Source of the DNA: Oleiphilaceae bacterium
GTDB taxonomy: Bacteria; Pseudomonadota; Gammaproteobacteria; Pseudomonadales; Oleiphilaceae
DNA: 64,000 bases
Reading direction: 5' to 3'
NCBI GenBank assembly: GCA_022447365.1
Contig: JAKVBL010000013.1
Coordinates: forward strand, 1-64,000
In this document: positions 61,306 to 64,000 of the stretch, one piece after another
Layout: each line of letters begins with the position of its first letter
Position numbering within the stretch: the first letter of the stretch is position 1
The notes under the pieces: generated by a model
What the model was told of the DNA's origin: nothing
The model's input: the letters and a program-made list of their open reading frames with translations, nothing else
Database searches by the model: none
Translations under genes and position numbers: made by a program

Positions 61306-61710
61306 CTACTGCTCCTGTAATGCCAGTTGTGCATTGCGCCGCTCAGAACTATTAGCGGCTAAAGATAATGCACGTAAATACATATGTTTTGCGCGTTGAT
61401 GATTGTTCAACGCGAGGTAGGTATGTCCTAACTCTAAATAAACCACACTAAAATTTGGCGCTAAGCGTTGTGCTCGTTCTAACAGCGACAACGCCCCGCC
61501 CATCTGATCTTGCTCACGCGCTTGTTGCGCTTGATCAATCAATGCATAAACGGCACTAGGTATGTTGGGTTGCTTAGTCGTGTAACGCTGATCTTTTGCT
61601 GGAGAATGGGCAGACTCTTGCTTCGCAACGAGTGTGTGCGTTGGTGCAGAAGAACACGCCCAAATAAACAAACAAGCAAGAAAGACGAATGCTGCTTTTA
61701 CTGTAGCCAT
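61306..61710 (-). CDS. LpoP-like TPR lipoprotein, probable PBP1b activator
   Basis: 134 residues from the ATG at 61708-61710. Hydrophobic signal with a cysteine in LACLFIWACSSAP (lipobox-like), a linker, then two tetratricopeptide-like helices pairs (AVYALIDQAQQAREQDQMGGALSLLERAQRLAPN, VVYLELGHTYLALNNHQRAKHMYLRALSLA). It overlaps the 3' end of mrcB by 13 bases. In Pseudomonas a TPR lipoprotein, LpoP, encoded beside mrcB activates PBP1b; this gene has the same position and architecture. Role inferred. Confidence 0.75.
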   Translation of the reverse strand: MATVKAAFVFLACLFIWACSSAPTHTLVAKQESAHSPAKDQRYTTKQPNIPSAVYALIDQAQQAREQDQMGGALSLLERAQRLAPNFSVVYLELGHTYLALNNHQRAKHMYLRALSLAANSSERRNAQLALQEQ

Positions 61711-64000
61711 GATCTTAACCAAGATTTTATTCCCCCCGTTCGCTTCTGACATGCTTGCCACTCAAATTTTTGCGCATCTCCCCAAATGGGAAGAGGTTGC
61801 GCATTATCACATTCAGCATGCGTTTGGTTCCAACTATCTTGATCAAACCACAGCACATCAATATCCGAAGGTTTAGGAGTTGCCAAAGGATATTGTGGAA
61901 CCGATGACATAAAGCGTGTCCATAATCGCAAAGCTCCCGAACTTCCGGTTAAACCGATCGATTCATTTTGATCATTGCCAAGCCAAAACACGCCTAAGTA
62001 ATCCCCTGAAAAACCGGCAAACCAGCTATCTCGAAAATCATTTGTTGTTCCAGTTTTTCCAGCTGTCAGCAATTGTGTGGGCAAAGTTCGATAAGCTGAT
62101 CGTCCAGTGCCAGCACGCATGACCTCTTGCATGCCACTCTGCAACAGATAACTCGCTTCAGGCGAAATCACTTGCTCAACATTAAAGTGATATCGCGACA
62201 ACAAATTACCTTGGTGATCTGTCACCTCACGAATTGCTCGCAAGGGCATATTAAAACCATTACTCGCGATCGTCTGATAAAACTTTGCGACATCGAAAGG
62301 CGTCATCGCTTGAGCACCCAGCAGCAATGACGGGTAAGGGTTAAGCGCCTCGTTCACGCCTAGTCGCCTCAAACTTTCTCGCACCCTATCCATACCAAGC
62401 TGCAAGCCAAGTCTGGCCGCCGCTAAGTTGTAAGAATTTGCCAATGCCTCAACCAGCGCGACCTCACCATGCGTCTCAGAATCAAAATTGCTTGGCGTCC
62501 ACGTATCACCGTTCTCAAACTCAAGAACGAATGGTTCATCGGTAATCTTAGTCGCTAATTGAAACTGTTCTGGCTGTTCAAGTGCCGCCAAATAGATCGC
62601 TGGTTTAATCAATGAGCCGACGGCTCTATCTGCATCTAAAGCACGATTAAACCCTTGGTATCGAGGATCTCTTCCACCCATAATTGCTAGCACTTCACCC
62701 GTACCAACAGCAGTTATCACGGCTCCCGTTTCAAGTTTTCCCGTGCCTCGCTTTCGCTTATCGAGTGTTTTAATTTCTCTTGCGATCGCACTTTCTAAAT
62801 TTTGTTGTAGCTGAGGATCTAAGGTCGTATAAATCCGCAAGCCGTCACTGCTCAGATCTTCTGTATCATAATCTTCTCGCAACTGACGCTTTACCAAATC
62901 GATAAACGCAGGATAACGATTACTCTTGAAGCTCGGCTTTTTGGTCACACCGAGTTCCTTTGATTGAGCCTTCAGCATCGCGTCTCTAGAAATCCAGTTT
63001 TGTTCGTGCATCAAACTCAACACTAGATTTCGACGCTTCGTTGCGCGCTTAGGATGGCGTCGAGGATCATAGAATGATGGCCCCTTCAGTAAGCCGACTA
63101 ACAAAGCATGCTGTTCTAATTCAAGGTTCTCAAGATTGCGAGCGAAGTAAAATCGGCTTGCCATCGCAAAACCATGCACAGCCGTATTGCCCGACTGACC
63201 CAAGTAAATATCGTTGACGTAGGTCTCTAAGATATCCTCTTTGCTGTAATGCCACTCCAACATCAATGCCATAAAGGCTTCATTGATTTTGCGGACAATA
63301 CTTCGCTCACGAGTGAGGTAAAAATTCTTCACTAGTTGTTGCGTGAGGGTGCTACCGCCCTGCACAACTCGACCAGCCATCACATTTGAGTACATCGCTC
63401 GGGCTATCGCCAAAGGCGCTATACCAAAATGCGTAAAGAAGTCTCTGTCTTCCGTCGACAACAAGGCAGACACAAGCCCTGGCGGGATGTTTTCGTAGGC
63501 AATAAGCTCTCTTTCTTCACGCGTTTTTGGATAAATACCCCCGATCTTATAGGGCTCAATGGTATAAATACCTTGGCCTTTTGCATCATCAGTTGAAAGA
63601 CTAGTGATGACATCACCCTCTATTCGTAATGACAACCGCAAGGCTTGTTGAGAACCGTCTATCGTCCGATGAGCGCGACGAAAAATCTGCACTTGATTGG
63701 CCGAGCGTTTATAAGTACCAGGGGCAGAGAGTTGAGCTTTTTTAGCGTAATTGAGTAAGGCTAACTCTTGCTCAAGATTGTCAATATTTAGCGCTTGCCC
63801 CTCAAACAACTCTAACGGACGTGCTAATACTTGCGCGGGTAAAGCCCAACGCTTGCCCTCAAATTTATAACGCACTTGTGCATCAAGATAGATAAGCCAA
63901 GCAAATACAAACACGAATAACACCGCGAGAACTTTCCACAACCACGAGCGAGACTTTGTCGCTTGCGATTTAGATTTTGACGGTTCAGCTTTTGCTTTTT
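61698..64000 (-). CDS. mrcB: Penicillin-binding protein 1b (bifunctional), 5' end cut by window edge
   Basis: The frame is open to base 64,000; the start lies beyond. The visible part begins with a Lys/Ser-rich cytoplasmic tail, a membrane helix (VLAVLFVFVFAWLIYL), then the UB2H region. Transglycosylase: LLSTEDRDFFTHFGIAP and GGSTLTQQLVKNFYLTRERS. Transpeptidase: GSLIKP (SxxK), NSYNLAA (SxN) and GKTGTTNDFRD (KTG). Builds and cross-links peptidoglycan. Confidence 0.96.
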   Translation of the reverse strand, partial: KAKAEPSKSKSQATKSRSWLWKVLAVLFVFVFAWLIYLDAQVRYKFEGKRWALPAQVLARPLELFEGQALNIDNLEQELALLNYAKKAQLSAPGTYKRSANQVQIFRRAHRTIDGSQQALRLSLRIEGDVITSLSTDDAKGQGIYTIEPYKIGGIYPKTREERELIAYENIPPGLVSALLSTEDRDFFTHFGIAPLAIARAMYSNVMAGRVVQGGSTLTQQLVKNFYLTRERSIVRKINEAFMALMLEWHYSKEDILETYVNDIYLGQSGNTAVHGFAMASRFYFARNLENLELEQHALLVGLLKGPSFYDPRRHPKRATKRRNLVLSLMHEQNWISRDAMLKAQSKELGVTKKPSFKSNRYPAFIDLVKRQLREDYDTEDLSSDGLRIYTTLDPQLQQNLESAIAREIKTLDKRKRGTGKLETGAVITAVGTGEVLAIMGGRDPRYQGFNRALDADRAVGSLIKPAIYLAALEQPEQFQLATKITDEPFVLEFENGDTWTPSNFDSETHGEVALVEALANSYNLAAARLGLQLGMDRVRESLRRLGVNEALNPYPSLLLGAQAMTPFDVAKFYQTIASNGFNMPLRAIREVTDHQGNLLSRYHFNVEQVISPEASYLLQSGMQEVMRAGTGRSAYRTLPTQLLTAGKTGTTNDFRDSWFAGFSGDYLGVFWLGNDQNESIGLTGSSGALRLWTRFMSSVPQYPLATPKPSDIDVLWFDQDSWNQTHAECDNAQPLPIWGDAQKFEWQACQKRTGGIKSWLRSWLQ

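Overview
The window looks like the chromosome of a marine gammaproteobacterium, probably near Oceanospirillales such as Oleispira, Bermanella or Thalassolituus. This is inferred from gene content, not from a search: ubiG, radC, rapA, engB, cytochrome c4, rpmB-rpmG, mrcB with an LpoP-like partner, a WS/DGAT acyltransferase and a coniferyl-type aldehyde dehydrogenase.

Layout. 1-4.6 kb: the start of a large adhesin-like gene, then a phosphate-scavenging pair (Tat-exported PhoX and an orphan TatA, with a candidate PHO box) and ubiG. 4.7-21.7 kb: a large accessory region read almost wholly on the minus strand. It holds a REP-associated tyrosine transposase (RAYT) with about a dozen scattered terminal copies, a 1373-residue secreted Rhs/YD-repeat protein, a separately encoded Rhs core plus toxin-like tip with its own signal peptide, a probable immunity gene, and a dispersed array of at least 15 intact and several broken members of one family of small secreted proteins. 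These share a signal peptide, a cysteine, an Ala-rich helix ending in (S/A)GK, and a second cysteine. The array is the strongest candidate for an undescribed system. The repeats sit exactly at the break points of four truncated members, so the mobile element appears to be remodelling the array. 21.7-23.6 kb: broken genes (SRAP peptidase, YaaW-like fragment) and small ORFs.

23,616-29,919: a 6.3 kb integrative island in the 3' end of an initiator tRNA gene, bounded by a 15-bp direct repeat. It carries a P4-type integrase, AlpA-like and winged-helix regulators, a replication-associated wHTH protein, palindromic repeats, a candidate MNT-HEPN toxin-antitoxin pair and a frameshifted lipoprotein.

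30-64 kb: mostly housekeeping genes. Within it, 39.9-45.0 kb contains a decayed acetate-utilisation neighbourhood (DnaQ-like exonuclease, DUF294 protein, LuxR-type response regulator, C-terminal end of acs), all inactivated. The last block runs from rapA through a molybdopterin oxidoreductase, an esterase, FKBP, WS/DGAT and YigZ to yaeQ, an lpoP-like gene and mrcB, which leaves the window.

Two genes are cut by the window edges (adhesin at base 1, mrcB at base 64,000). Family names come from reading motifs only. Membership of the small secreted family was judged by eye from the shared pattern.
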